Program-made: the position numbers and the translations under genes
Notes under the pieces: generated by a model
The model's database searches: none
What the model saw: the letters and a program-made list of their open reading frames with translations, nothing else
Told to the model about the DNA's origin: nothing
In this document: piece by piece, positions 1-11,400 of the stretch
Layout of the letters: the number at the start of each line of letters is the position of its first letter
Position numbering within the stretch: the stretch's first letter is position 1
Origin: Lachnoclostridium sp. An181
GTDB lineage: Bacteria; Bacillota; Clostridia; Lachnospirales; Lachnospiraceae
Reading direction: 5' to 3'
Length of the DNA stretch: 64,000 nt
Assembly (NCBI RefSeq): GCF_002160325.1
Contig: NZ_NFKJ01000015.1
Location: 1 to 64,000, forward strand

Positions 1-59
1 GAAGAAGCCTCTTCTGAAAGGATGTTTAGAATTATCCTTCTGTCTAATCAAAAAAGAAT

Positions 60-91
60 AAGTCTGTAAGCTGTTTTATGCTTACAAACTT
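60..91 (+). promoter_or_regulatory. Leader hairpin before the first GH2 gene
   Basis: Arms AAGTCTGTAAGC (60-71) and GCTTACAAACTT (80-91) pair over 12 positions with one mismatch around an 8-nt loop. The hairpin ends 9 nt before the Shine-Dalgarno GGAGG at 101-105. It is not followed by a T-run, so it is not an obvious terminator. It may be an operator or an mRNA 5' stem; the function is unknown. Confidence 0.4.
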
Positions 92-112
92 ATTATACGA
101 GGAGGAAAAGAA

Positions 113-3100
113 ATGAAAAAAAGACGAAAAATTATGTGCAAAAAAAGAAGAAAACAGGTACTTGCATTTGTCTGTGTTTTCACGCTTGGGATATCAGGTT
201 TCGCAGGAATACCTGTTTCGGTTTATGCAGCACCAGAAATGATGTCCCAGCCGCAGGCAAAAGAGAAAGGTGTGTTGATTCCTCAGTTTATGATGACTCC
301 GCAAGTGTCCAGCGAGGAGACAAGCAGTGATCAATGTTTTGGAAGAAATGTATTGGATGGGAAACCAGAAACTATGTGGCACACCACATGGTCAGGTACA
401 GCAGCCAAGCCGCCGCACTGGATTATTCTTGATTTGGGAAAAGCTTTGCCAGTGCAAAAGCTGTATTACCTTCCAAGACAAAACAGCGGGACAAATGGAA
501 TGATCACAAATTACAAAATTTCAGTCAGTATGGACGGAAAGGAATTTCAGGAAGTTGCGGCAGGTACATGGAAGGTTGATGAAACGGAAAAAACAGTTTC
601 CTTTGATTCTGTACAGGCAAGATACGTTCGGCTGGAGGGAAATGATACTTTTGCATCTTGCGCAGAGTTAAATATTGAGACAACAGACCTGACATGTGAA
701 GAATTGTGGAACACGCTAAAAGAGGCAGAAAGCATATTGGATAATGCTCAGGTGGGGGATGAGGTTGGAAAATATCCGCAGGAAGCATATGAGACATTGG
801 AGACAGCCATTGCGGATGCAAAGACAATTGCAGCAGCTCCTGATACAACAAAAGAACAGAGCCAGGAGGCAGCGTATGTGCTGGAAGATCAGATTAAAAT
901 CTTTTTATCAAAGCAGAATCGTTATGGTAAAGAAGAATTAGAGGAATTGATTGATCAGGCAAATGAACTGCTACAGAATACCTCCGTTGGTACAGAAGAA
1001 GGCCAGGTTTCAGAAGAATCAAAAGTAGAATTGCAGGCAGCGATTCAAACAGCAGAAGAATTATTGCAGAAAGGGGATGTGGATTCAGAAAGCGTTCATC
1101 AAGGTTATCTGGATCTTCAGATGGCGATTCAGAAATTTCAGGATCATGTGATTGCAGAGGTAAAATCTCTGGCAGGAACTTGGGGACTGAAACTAGGGTC
1201 ATATGATTCATCCGATGAGAAATTAGAAGACGTCTGTGTTTTACCGGGAACTCTGGATGAGAATGAGAAAGGTACAAAAAATTCATCTGTTTCTACCAAC
1301 AAACTCAACAGGAAATATACTTATACAGGACCGGCAGTCTACCAAAAACAAGTGTATATTCCTCAGAATTGGGAAGGAAAATCAGTTACACTGCTTATGG
1401 AACGTACCAAGATAACAAGGGTGTGGATGAACGGAAAAGAACAGACTATATGCAGTTCCAATAATGCATTAGGTGTGCCTCAGATTTACCAGATAGAAGA
1501 GTTTGAACCTGGTAAAGAGAACACACTGACTATTGAAGTGACCAATGACGATTATCCGATATCCACAGGCAGTCATATGTTAACGGAAGAGACAGTGACT
1601 AACTGGAATGGTATTATTGGAAAGATTCAGTTGGAAGCCAAAAATATGGTTTCCATGGACGAAGTCCGTATTTATCCTGATATTGAAAAAAATACGGCAG
1701 ATATTAAAATGAGGATAAAAAACAGCGAAAAGGCAAAAGGAGAGGCTGTGCTTTGTATATCTGCAAAAAGCTATAATCATGAGGGAAATGCAGATGAAGT
1801 TCAGACACAGGAATTTCCGGTGAATTTGAACGGGGACGAGATACAGGATGTGGCCATTACCTATGCAATGGGTGAAAATCCGAAACTTTGGTCAGAATTT
1901 GACCCTGCAATGTATCATATAGATCTTTTTCTTGAATTTGACGGTGAGAAAGATGAACGGACCGAATCTTTCGGAATGAGAGAATTTTCTTATGCTGACA
2001 GAAAATTTACGATTAATGGAACGAAAACGTTCCTGCGTGGAGAAGGAAACTCTGCTGTCTTTCCGTTGACAGGATATCCATATATGACAAAAGAAGAATG
2101 GTTAGATTTTTTCGGAAAAGCACAGGAGCTTGGAATCAACTTTTTCCGTTTTCATTCCTGGACGCCACCGGAAGCGGCTTTTGAGGCAGCAGATGAATTG
2201 GGAATCTATATGCAGCCGGAATTGTACGGATTTGGAGGAACTCCATTTAAGCCAAATGGAAATGATACGAAATCCGCAGATTACTTTAAGGATGAAGCAG
2301 TGCGCATTTTACATGCTTTGGCAAACCATCCGTCATTTGTCATGATGTCCTGCGGTAACGAGCTGGACACTGTGTCATCGGATAACAGAACTTATGTAAA
2401 TCAATGGACAGACCTGTGTAAATCTGTAGATGATACCAGATTATATGCGGAAGGTACAAACAATAATTATTGGAATCCTTCCTTTAATGAAAAAGATGAC
2501 TACTGGACAACATGTAAGACACATTCCACTGCACAGAAAGATCAGATTCGTATTTCCTTTTCATGGGCAGATGATAAAGGGGGAGGAACGATCGAAACCT
2601 TGGATCCGAATACAGATCATACATATGATGGAGCCCTGGAAGGATATGAAAAGCCGATTATGAATCATGAAGCAGGTCAGTATCAGGTTCTTCCAAATTT
2701 TGACGAAGAAATTCCGAAATATTCCGGGGGTGTTTTTGAGGCAAGGAACTTGAAATATTACAGGGATCTGATGGAATCAAACGGATTGTTGTATATGAAT
2801 GAGATTTTTTCAAAAGTATCTGCAAGAGTGTCCGCAATCGGATATCGTGCAGACATGGAGACAGCTCTTCGATCAAATGATCTTGCCGGATATCAGCTTT
2901 TAAGCATTCAGGATTTTCCGGGACAGGGGACAGCGCATGTAGGTATTCTTGATAACTTTATGGAAGATAAAGAAGGTGGTTTTACAAAGGAACAGTATAA
3001 AAACTTTAACCAGGAGACAGTTGTTCTCGGGAAATTGCCGCAGCTTGTATTTACAAATGATCAAACATTAACAGCAACGGCAATAGTATCAAATTACAGC

Positions 3101-6100
3101 CCTGATAAGATTGCAGATGCGGATATTTTCTGGAGATTGAAAGATGGAGATGAGATTCTGGAATCCGGAACACTTGATGCAAAAACTGTCGAACAGGGAC
3201 AAGTAACAACAATGGGAGAGATCACTGCTCCATTAAATAAAGTGTCTCAGGCTGTGAAACTTACGCTGGAAATCGGTTCCGAAAAAATTGGAAATACCAA
3301 TACCTATGATATTTGGGTATATCCGTCTGATGTCAGCACAAAGATTCCTGAAAATGTGACAGTTGCAGAACAGCTGGATGAGGATACCCAGAAGATTTTA
3401 GAGGAGGGCGGAAAAGTATTATTGCTTCCGACACCAAACACAAGAACACTGCCGGAAAGCACAGCTGTGCGATGGACAACAGACTACTGGAGCAGGATGT
3501 TCCACAAGTCAGACAAAGATGCACACACAATGGGAATGTATGTACAGAATACACATCCGGTATTTAAGGATTTCCCGACAGAGTATTTCAATGATTATCA
3601 GTGGTTTCATTTAATGAAAGGTTCCAGAGCACTGATTCTCGATAATCTGCCAAAAGAAATTGAGCCTCTTGCATGGAATATCGACCACATGCAATGGGGA
3701 AGAAAATTAGGAAGTCTTTTTGAAGCAAATGTAGGACAAGGCAGAATTATGGTGTGCACATTTGATCTGAAGAACCAAATCGAAGAGTATCCGGAGGCAA
3801 AACAGCTTTACAGAAGTATCCTGGATTATATGGCATCAGATGAGTTTGCGCCAAAAGCGGAGGTTACAGTTGAAGAATTAAAAGCTGTAATAAAAAACAC
3901 GGATTCTTCAGATGCGTATGAGAGAATTGAGGCGGAAACTTACAGTGATGCATCAGATGGAGTAAGAAACGAAAGCGGAAAAGAAGAGGGATCTTCAGAA
4001 AATCAAACTGCAGTAGGAGGGTTGACCAAGTCTTCTTATCTGAAATACCCAAAAGTGGATTTTGGAGATCACGGTGCTGATAAAGTTATTATCAATGGGG
4101 CAAATGCAAATGATTATTCTGAATTTATCGATATATATGATGACGATACAGATGAGCTGATTGCAAAAGTGGAGTTTGAGCCAACGAAAAACGGATGGGG
4201 TACATATTGCTCTCAGGAATTTGAAATTCCAAGGCAGACTGGAGTCAAAAATCTAAGATTGGAGTTTGAAGTTGGTGCAATTGCTTTTAATTATTTCCGA
4301 TTTAAAGAAACAGAACAAATTTTTATGAATCCGTATAAGCAGCTGGATCCGGAATCCGTATCTGCAGATATTGTGATCACGGATGGAGAAAACGGAAGTC
4401 ATCGTGTAATGCAGAATTATGTAAGTGAAATTACCAATGAAGTAAAAATTCAGTTTAATAATGTAGATTTTGGCAACCAAGGAAGCAGTAAGATGACAAT
4501 CCAGGGACGCGCCTTATCCGATGCGGATGTTACCGGAACGATTCAATATGAGGATTCCCAAAAAGGGAAACAGGTAATACCATTTATTTTCCATGCAGGA
4601 GAAGGGGAGGCCTATGAATTATCCTCCGAAACTTTCTTTAAGCAAACAGTACCGCTTGCCGGAATTAAGGACGTGCAGAACTTGATTGTATCTTTTGATC
4701 AGGGAACCAAATTTGATTTTGAGGCACTTGTGTTTACTGAGGCCCAAGAAGTTCCAAAGGAATATACTAAGGCGTTGGAAGAAGCAGAAACAATATTCCG
4801 GAAATTAGAAATCAAACCGCTGTATTATACGCAGGACTCTGTAGCAGCATTAAAAGCAGCATATGATACAGCAAAAACAGTGGATACTACTAACGCTGAA
4901 GAAGTGAAAAATGTGACAGATAGATTGAATGAAACACTGGATCAGCTCGTAGAAACCGGAAAGGCGAAATCTGCATATACAATTACATATGCAAGAAATT
5001 ATGATGAAACCACAGGAAACGGAGTAAAACTGGAACGCAAGGAAGATCAGGTTGTCGGAGGGTTTGATAAAGGTGAAGAACTGATTTTCCAAGGTATTGA
5101 TTTTGGAGATAAAGGAGCAATACGTCTCACAGTCAGAGCTGCAAACGGAAGATCGGAAACAGAGAAGGAGTCAATTGCCAAACTGAATGTATGGTATGGA
5201 GACGGCAAAAAGGATTACGTTCAGGTCACTATTCCGAGAACTGGAGGATGGGGCGTTGAAAATGATACAGATATTACAGTGGAGATTCCAGCAGGAAAGA
5301 TAAAAGGTGTAAAAGATATCAAAATTGAACTTGCAGAAGGCGCACTGGCATTCCATTCCTTTACATTCGAAGAACTTGCAGAACAAGAAGAATTATCCAC
5401 AGCAATCTTGGAATATGCAATCAATCTTGCACGGACAGCAGATACCACAAATGTAATTGAAACTGTAAAATCCAAATTTGAGAAAGTGCTGGCAGATGCC
5501 GAAAAACTGCTTGCAGATGTACAGGCAGGGGCTGAAGGCATTACTCAGAGCATGATAGATGAAAGCTGGCAGAATCTGATCAAGGCAATGCAGTACCTGC
5601 AATTTAAACAGGGTGACAAAGCAGACTTGGAAAAAGTAGTTGCAATGGCAGCAGAAATAGAAGGTAAGCTGGATGCATATCTGGAAACTGGAAAAACAGC
5701 GTTTGAAGATGCACTTGCAACAGCAAGAAAGGTACTGAAAAATGAAGATGCAATGCAGGAAGAAGTAGATACTTCATGGAAAACTCTTCTTGAGGCAATG
5801 GTGGACTTAAGACTGAAACCAGATAAGGGAGCGCTTAAAGAGCTGATCAGCCAGGCTGCAGGTCTCAAAGAAGATGCATACGAGACAGAAGGATTCGCCC
5901 TGATGCATACAGCATTGGCAGATGCACGGCAAGTATATGCAGATGAAAATGCAGATCAGCATGCAGTGGATGCAGCAAAAAACAATTTGAAAGATGCAAT
6001 TGCGAAACTGATACCGATTTCTGCGAAAACGGACAAAAAACAAGAGGATGAAGAAAACGTTTCTGCAGGGACCACTGTATCAGGAGCACATAACAGCAAC

Positions 6101-6286
6101 AAAGATAACACTGCAAATACAAATAAAAAAGCTGTTCAAAAAACAGCTGAAAATACAGCAAAATCTGTAAAAACAGGAGATGACGTAAATTCTGCAATGA
6201 TGTCAGCAGTAATGGCTGCAGCATTGTCAGCAATGGCAGTGTGTGCCGCGGTTCTGGTAAAAAGTAGAAAAAGAAGGCTCTATTAG
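113..6286 (+). CDS. Giant secreted GH2-family glycoside hydrolase with CBM and FIVAR modules
   Basis: 2057-aa surface glycosidase. Start ATG has GGAGG 7 nt upstream. The signal peptide is followed by an F5/8-type C (CBM32-like) module at about 53-190, two FIVAR-like helical repeats (about 191-345) and a GH2 sugar-binding, Ig-like and TIM-barrel core (about 350-1000). The likely acid/base is E750 in C-G-N-E-L and the likely nucleophile E853 in N-H-E-A-G. A GATase-like domain follows, then three CBM6-like jelly-roll modules (the first opens I-E-A-E-T-Y), a stalk of about 200 residues shared with the three other giant hydrolases here, and a V-K-T-G-D tail (about 2019-2023) with a membrane helix and K-R-R end. 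This is typical of wall-anchored proteins but lacks the L-P of a classic LPXTG. Retaining exo-beta-glycosidase activity is expected; the exact sugar cannot be read from sequence. Confidence 0.88.
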   Translation: MKKRRKIMCKKRRKQVLAFVCVFTLGISGFAGIPVSVYAAPEMMSQPQAKEKGVLIPQFMMTPQVSSEETSSDQCFGRNVLDGKPETMWHTTWSGTAAKPPHWIILDLGKALPVQKLYYLPRQNSGTNGMITNYKISVSMDGKEFQEVAAGTWKVDETEKTVSFDSVQARYVRLEGNDTFASCAELNIETTDLTCEELWNTLKEAESILDNAQVGDEVGKYPQEAYETLETAIADAKTIAAAPDTTKEQSQEAAYVLEDQIKIFLSKQNRYGKEELEELIDQANELLQNTSVGTEEGQVSEESKVELQAAIQTAEELLQKGDVDSESVHQGYLDLQMAIQKFQDHVIAEVKSLAGTWGLKLGSYDSSDEKLEDVCVLPGTLDENEKGTKNSSVSTNKLNRKYTYTGPAVYQKQVYIPQNWEGKSVTLLMERTKITRVWMNGKEQTICSSNNALGVPQIYQIEEFEPGKENTLTIEVTNDDYPISTGSHMLTEETVTNWNGIIGKIQLEAKNMVSMDEVRIYPDIEKNTADIKMRIKNSEKAKGEAVLCISAKSYNHEGNADEVQTQEFPVNLNGDEIQDVAITYAMGENPKLWSEFDPAMYHIDLFLEFDGEKDERTESFGMREFSYADRKFTINGTKTFLRGEGNSAVFPLTGYPYMTKEEWLDFFGKAQELGINFFRFHSWTPPEAAFEAADELGIYMQPELYGFGGTPFKPNGNDTKSADYFKDEAVRILHALANHPSFVMMSCGNELDTVSSDNRTYVNQWTDLCKSVDDTRLYAEGTNNNYWNPSFNEKDDYWTTCKTHSTAQKDQIRISFSWADDKGGGTIETLDPNTDHTYDGALEGYEKPIMNHEAGQYQVLPNFDEEIPKYSGGVFEARNLKYYRDLMESNGLLYMNEIFSKVSARVSAIGYRADMETALRSNDLAGYQLLSIQDFPGQGTAHVGILDNFMEDKEGGFTKEQYKNFNQETVVLGKLPQLVFTNDQTLTATAIVSNYSPDKIADADIFWRLKDGDEILESGTLDAKTVEQGQVTTMGEITAPLNKVSQAVKLTLEIGSEKIGNTNTYDIWVYPSDVSTKIPENVTVAEQLDEDTQKILEEGGKVLLLPTPNTRTLPESTAVRWTTDYWSRMFHKSDKDAHTMGMYVQNTHPVFKDFPTEYFNDYQWFHLMKGSRALILDNLPKEIEPLAWNIDHMQWGRKLGSLFEANVGQGRIMVCTFDLKNQIEEYPEAKQLYRSILDYMASDEFAPKAEVTVEELKAVIKNTDSSDAYERIEAETYSDASDGVRNESGKEEGSSENQTAVGGLTKSSYLKYPKVDFGDHGADKVIINGANANDYSEFIDIYDDDTDELIAKVEFEPTKNGWGTYCSQEFEIPRQTGVKNLRLEFEVGAIAFNYFRFKETEQIFMNPYKQLDPESVSADIVITDGENGSHRVMQNYVSEITNEVKIQFNNVDFGNQGSSKMTIQGRALSDADVTGTIQYEDSQKGKQVIPFIFHAGEGEAYELSSETFFKQTVPLAGIKDVQNLIVSFDQGTKFDFEALVFTEAQEVPKEYTKALEEAETIFRKLEIKPLYYTQDSVAALKAAYDTAKTVDTTNAEEVKNVTDRLNETLDQLVETGKAKSAYTITYARNYDETTGNGVKLERKEDQVVGGFDKGEELIFQGIDFGDKGAIRLTVRAANGRSETEKESIAKLNVWYGDGKKDYVQVTIPRTGGWGVENDTDITVEIPAGKIKGVKDIKIELAEGALAFHSFTFEELAEQEELSTAILEYAINLARTADTTNVIETVKSKFEKVLADAEKLLADVQAGAEGITQSMIDESWQNLIKAMQYLQFKQGDKADLEKVVAMAAEIEGKLDAYLETGKTAFEDALATARKVLKNEDAMQEEVDTSWKTLLEAMVDLRLKPDKGALKELISQAAGLKEDAYETEGFALMHTALADARQVYADENADQHAVDAAKNNLKDAIAKLIPISAKTDKKQEDEENVSAGTTVSGAHNSNKDNTANTNKKAVQKTAENTAKSVKTGDDVNSAMMSAVMAAALSAMAVCAAVLVKSRKRRLY

Positions 6287-6338
6287 ACTGGGTTCCGTTA
6301 AAAAAATATCATTATTTGAGAAAAAAACATGGATTTTT

Positions 6339-6367
6339 TTGGATTTCTTTGCTAGAGTATGTATAAT
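6339..6367 (+). promoter_or_regulatory. pckA promoter
   Basis: A -35-like TTGGAT (6339-6344) and a perfect TATAAT (6362-6367) are 17 nt apart. The predicted transcript has a leader of roughly 100 nt before pckA. Confidence 0.55.
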
Positions 6368-6371
6368 GAAT

Positions 6372-6445
6372 GGTAGGAAAGTTTGGCAACCTTACTTTCC
6401 TGCCTTGATATGATAAGCTCCGCGCAGTCGGATTCTTATGATATT
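6372..6445 (+). promoter_or_regulatory. Two stem-loops in the pckA leader
   Basis: Right after the -10, GGTAGGAAAG pairs with CTTTCCTGCC (one G-U) around a 13-nt loop. A second, weaker stem is formed by GATATGATAAG and CTTATGATAT further down. This is a structured leader of unknown role and does not match a riboswitch class I recognise. Confidence 0.4.
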
Positions 6446-6478
6446 ACTATATTATGAAAGAAAAGAGGTTAAAGTAAG

Positions 6479-8092
6479 ATGGCAGAAATCAATTTAAGCA
6501 AGTATGGCATTACGGGAACCACAGAAATCGTACACAATCCTTCTTATGAAATGTTATTTGAGGAAGAGACGAAAGCAACTCTGGAAGGGTTTGAAAAAGG
6601 ACAGGTCAGTGAACTTGGTGCGGTTAATGTAATGACTGGTGTGTATACAGGCCGTTCACCAAAAGATAAGTTCATCGTAATGGACGAAAATTCAAAAGAC
6701 ACAGTATGGTGGACCTCAGACGAATACAAAAATGACAATCATCCTGCAACAGAAGAAGCATGGAACACAGTAAAAGACATCGCGATCAAAGAACTCTCCA
6801 ACAAAAGACTTTTTGTAGTAGATGCTTTCTGCGGTGCAAACAAAGATACACGTATGGCTATCCGTTTTATCGTTGAGGTGGCTTGGCAGGCTCACTTCGT
6901 AACAAATATGTTCATCCAGCCAACAGCTGAAGAGTTGGAAAACTTTGAGCCGGACTTCGTTGTATACAATGCATCCAAGGCAAAAGTAGAAAACTACAAA
7001 GAACTTGGTCTGAACTCTGAGACAGCAGTTATGTTCAACATCACAAGCCGTGAGCAGGTTATCGTTAATACATGGTACGGCGGAGAGATGAAAAAGGGTA
7101 TGTTCTCCATGATGAACTACTATCTGCCGCTGAAAGGCATTGCATCCATGCACTGCTCTGCAAACACAGATATGAACGGAGAGAACACTGCAATTTTCTT
7201 TGGTCTTTCCGGAACAGGTAAGACAACACTTTCCACAGACCCGAAACGTCTTCTCATCGGTGATGACGAGCACGGCTGGGATGACAATGGTGTGTTCAAC
7301 TTTGAAGGCGGATGTTATGCAAAAGTTATTGACCTGGACAAAGACTCTGAGCCGGACATCTACAATGCGATCAAACGCAACGCGCTTCTTGAGAACGTAA
7401 CACTGGATGAAAACGGTAAAATTGATTTCACAGATAAGAGCGTGACAGAGAACACACGTGTATCTTACCCAATTGACCACATCAACAATATCGTACGTCC
7501 GGTTTCTTCCGCTCCGGCTGCCAAGGAAGTAATCTTCCTGTCAGCAGACGCATTCGGAGTACTTCCTCCGGTATCCATCCTGACTCCGGAGCAGACACAG
7601 TACTACTTCCTGTCCGGTTTCACAGCAAAACTTGCAGGTACAGAGCGCGGAATCACAGAGCCGACACCTACATTCTCTGCTTGCTTTGGACAGGCATTCT
7701 TAGAGCTGCACCCTACAAAATATGCAGAAGAGCTTGTCAAGAGAATGGAACAGAGCGGAGCAAAAGCTTACCTTGTAAACACAGGATGGAACGGAACAGG
7801 GAAACGTATCTCTATCAAAGATACACGTGGTATCATCGATGCGATCTTAAACGGAGATATCCTGAAAGCTCCTACAAAGAAAATCCCATACTTCAACATC
7901 GAAGTTCCAACAGAGCTTCCAGGTGTAGATACAAACATCTTGGATCCTCGCGACACTTATGCAGATGTTGCTGAGTGGGAGACAAAAGCAAAAGATCTGG
8001 CACAGAGATTTGTGAAGAACTTTGCAAAATACGAAGGAAACGAAGCTGGTAAAGCATTAGTTTCTGCAGGTCCTCAGGTAGACGAGAAATAA
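6479..8092 (+). CDS. pckA: Phosphoenolpyruvate carboxykinase (ATP)
   Basis: 537 aa, normal length for the ATP-dependent class. It interconverts oxaloacetate + ATP and PEP + CO2 + ADP. In anaerobic fermenters it often runs in the carboxylating, ATP-forming direction. The kinase P-loop G-L-S-G-T-G-K-T-T is at residues 242-250, the metal-binding D-D-E-H follows near 262, and the R-G-I-T-E-P-T substrate loop is intact. A Shine-Dalgarno AAAGAGG lies about 10 nt upstream of the ATG. It is monocistronic: it has its own promoter with a structured leader and a strong terminator behind it. Nothing in the protein looks damaged. Confidence 0.97.
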   Translation: MAEINLSKYGITGTTEIVHNPSYEMLFEEETKATLEGFEKGQVSELGAVNVMTGVYTGRSPKDKFIVMDENSKDTVWWTSDEYKNDNHPATEEAWNTVKDIAIKELSNKRLFVVDAFCGANKDTRMAIRFIVEVAWQAHFVTNMFIQPTAEELENFEPDFVVYNASKAKVENYKELGLNSETAVMFNITSREQVIVNTWYGGEMKKGMFSMMNYYLPLKGIASMHCSANTDMNGENTAIFFGLSGTGKTTLSTDPKRLLIGDDEHGWDDNGVFNFEGGCYAKVIDLDKDSEPDIYNAIKRNALLENVTLDENGKIDFTDKSVTENTRVSYPIDHINNIVRPVSSAPAAKEVIFLSADAFGVLPPVSILTPEQTQYYFLSGFTAKLAGTERGITEPTPTFSACFGQAFLELHPTKYAEELVKRMEQSGAKAYLVNTGWNGTGKRISIKDTRGIIDAILNGDILKAPTKKIPYFNIEVPTELPGVDTNILDPRDTYADVAEWETKAKDLAQRFVKNFAKYEGNEAGKALVSAGPQVDEK

Positions 8093-8119
8093 TAAAATTG
8101 AAAAGATGAATAAAAATTT

Positions 8120-8169
8120 CGAGGGTATCGCAAAACCGTCAAAACAGACGGAGCGATACCCTCGTTTTA
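8120..8169 (+). terminator. pckA terminator
   Basis: A 12-bp stem (CGAGGGTATCGC with GCGATACCCTCG) contains an inner CCGTC/GACGG stem and is followed by TTTT. There is an A-run on the other side too, so it may work in both directions. Confidence 0.85.
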
Positions 8170-8447
8170 TGTTGTGAAAAACTAATGCCGGGTCAAGAAT
8201 TTGGCGGTGGTATCCGTCCATACATCTTTTTTTCTGATCGTAAAACCAGCAATTTATGGAGATATTATACAGTTGTGCGGTATGGATTCCTGGAAAAATG
8301 TGAACCAGAATAATTGAGGAAATAAATTGATGCATATGTGAGGAAATTGTACATTTATCATAAGATTTTTAAAATACTTTTTCTGGACAAAGGAATACAA
8401 TAAGTTTATTGTAGCTAAATGTTTTTACAGAAAAAGGAGGACTGTGA
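8170..8447 (+). promoter_or_regulatory. Intergenic region with promoter and palindrome for the second GH2
   Basis: No gene is seen. Near the end a promoter fits TGGACA (8384-8389), 17 nt, TATTGT (8407-8412). A perfect inverted repeat, TACAATAA (8396-8403) and TTATTGTA (8406-8413) separated by GT, covers the spacer and the -10. That is where a repressor operator would sit. Confidence 0.5.
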
Positions 8448-11400
8448 ATGAAAAAGAAAAAATTTATGGCCCTGGCATTGAGTGCAGCGCTGGTTTTATC
8501 GGCCTTTTCGCCGGTATTTCCAGCCAAGGCACAGGATACTCAGCCATCGTCAGCAGTGATGGTTGAAAATGACCAGGAAACAGACAGACAGATTTTGAAC
8601 TTCAACAATGACTGGCATTACAAGAAAGGGGATGTGTCCGGGGCTGACCAGACAGGTTTTAATGACAAGTCCTGGGTATATGTGAATCTTCCTCACTCTA
8701 CATCATTTTATGATGCGGACAACAAGGAGGCCTATCTTGGGATCAGCTGGTACCGCAAGAATTTTACCATTGATGAAAGTTTAAAAGGAAAAGAATTGCT
8801 CCTGACTTTTGAGGCAGCCATGCAGAAAGCCGAAGTCTGGCTCAATGGCGAAAAAATCATGACCCATGAAGGCGGATATACTCCATTTGTCATTGACTTG
8901 ACCGACAAAGTAAATTACGGCGGCGACAATGTGATGGCGATCAAAATGGACAGCCGGCCAAACACCAATTTTGCTCCGGGAAAAACCAATCCTGATTTCC
9001 AGTACTGGGGCGGCATCTATGGAGAGGCATACATCACGGCAAAAGATCCCGTACACATTACAGACGCAGTGGAGGCAGACGAAGTGGCTGGAGGCGGAGT
9101 GTTTATCACAGCGCCGGATGTAAGTAAGGAGAAGGCAACTGTCAAAGTAAAAACTCATGTGGAAAACTTAAGCGATGAGACTCGGACGGCAACGCTGGAG
9201 ACACAGCTGATCGATGAGGATGGTAAGGTTGTGACAACAAAGACAGATCAGCAGGATATTGAATCCAAAGGTGCCGTTTACTACAACCAAACCATGGAAG
9301 TGGAAAACCCAAGACTTTGGTCCACCAACACACCGGAACTTTATACAGTCCGCACGACTGTAAAGGTAGACGGAGTAAAAAAAGACAGTGTGGACACCAC
9401 ATATGGTATCCGCAAGGTAGAGTGGAAACGAGAAGGGCTCTATGTCAATGATGAATTGACAAAAGTGGACGGTGCAAATCTTCACACAGAAATCTATATG
9501 CTTGGCAATGCACTGCCGGAAAGTGAAATTTATCAGCAAATAAAAGAATACAAAGAAAATGGATTTGATTTCCTGAGAATGTCCCATTATCCACATGTAG
9601 ATGCATTCTATGATGCATGTGACAAATACGGTGTTATGGTTCTGGAATGTGCATCCGGATGGCAGTACTACAACAACTCTGAGGCATTCAAGAACAGTAC
9701 TTATGAAGAACTTAGAACAACGATCCGCGGACACAGAAATCATCCAAGTATCATGGCCTGGGAGACAAGCTTGAATGAGAGCAACTATACATATGACTGG
9801 GCAGTTGAGATGAACCGGATTGCAAAAGAAGAGTATCCAAAGGATGGCGATTCTTATGCATGGACAGCGGGATGTATTCAGTGGAATGCATGGGATATCG
9901 GCCTTGGAACACCACAGGCAGCAATCTTTAGGAACGGTTCCCAGGGAGCAGAAAATGCAAATAACATAAATAAACCGATCATTGTTGCAGAGTATGGCGA
10001 CTGGACATATGGAGGAACCTATTCCACAACGCGTGTCACACGTGAAAAAGACAATACTTACGGCAAAAAAGGCGGAGATGAAGGTATGCTCATCCAGTCT
10101 GACAATGCGCAGGAGAGCGTTGCACTTATGAATTCCAAAGATTATGTGGGCGCATCCATGTACTGGGATTATGCAGATTATGCAGGATTTGACGCCGGTA
10201 CGCTGACATACTGCGGTGTTGTGGATATTTACAGAATTCCAAAGCATTCTGCATATTTCTACAGAAGCCAGAGAGATCCGGATATCGACCTCTCCGAATA
10301 TGGAATTGAGAGCGGACCGATGGTTTATATTGCAAACCTTTGGGATCAGGATGCAGACAACTCAGAAGTGAGAGTGTTCAGCAACTGCGATACAGTGGCA
10401 TTGTATCTTGACGGAAAGCTGATCGAAGAGAGAGGCCATGATGAGACAATGTGGGGACCACATGGAGATACCAGTGAAGTAAATTCACCAAGTGCGGATG
10501 CAGGTAAAGAGATCAGCACAGAAAATCTGGAATATGCACCGATTACCTTTGATCTTAGCGATTATGAGGCAGGAAAAGGTGAGCTTAAGGCAGTTGGGAA
10601 AATCGATGGTGTGGAACAGGCTGAATATATAAGAAGAGCACCGCAAGCAGCACAGAGTGTACAGCTTGTGGAAAGAAATGACGGTAAAATCAAGCTGGAT
10701 GGCAGCGATGCAAAACTGCTTTGGGTAAATATTGTAGATGAAAATGGAACAGTAGTGACAGATTCTTATGATGAAGTAAGTTTCAGTGTAGAAGGTCCTG
10801 GACTTGTTGTCGGACCAAAGACGATAAAGGTAAGAGGCGGACAGCTTGGAGTTTGGGTAAAGAGTAAACGTGGGGAAGGCAACATCACATTGACAGCATC
10901 TGCAGACGGACTTGCGCCGGCATCCATTGTTCTTGAGACAGAGGCAGTGGAAGGACTTCCAGAAGTGCCGGAAGGAGGAGATGCTGACGAGTATGAATTC
11001 CAGGAAACAGCAGATGCAAATATCTTCCTTGGAAAAGCCACAAGCGCAAGCACGGAAAACATCAAACCGGATGCAAGTAAAAGTGAATTGTCAGAGTATG
11101 CGGTTGACGGAGATGACAATAAAAAGTGGTGTGCATCCAGCGGTTCTTATCCTCAGTGGTGGATGGTGGACCTTGGATCTTCCACAAAGATCAATACATT
11201 GAATCTTTCCCTGGAAACAGCAGGTATTGCTTATTACTATACGATCGCAGTGGCAGAGGAACCGATTACCGATGAAAATGTGGACCAGTATATTGTCGTG
11301 GACAACAGCCAAGGAAGCACAGATACTGCATTTACATTTGAAAATGTAAAAGGACGCTATGTTCGGATTGATTTTACAAAACAGGCAAATAATGAATGGG

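Noticed and set aside
6716-7480. 254-aa minus-strand frame opposite pckA
   Set aside because: Mirror frame of a strongly coding gene; Cys/Val/Phe-rich composition, no ribosome site, no family pattern.
9168-10247. 359-aa minus-strand frame opposite the second GH2
   Set aside because: Shadow frame: cysteine- and isoleucine-rich nonsense protein inside an intact GH2 domain.
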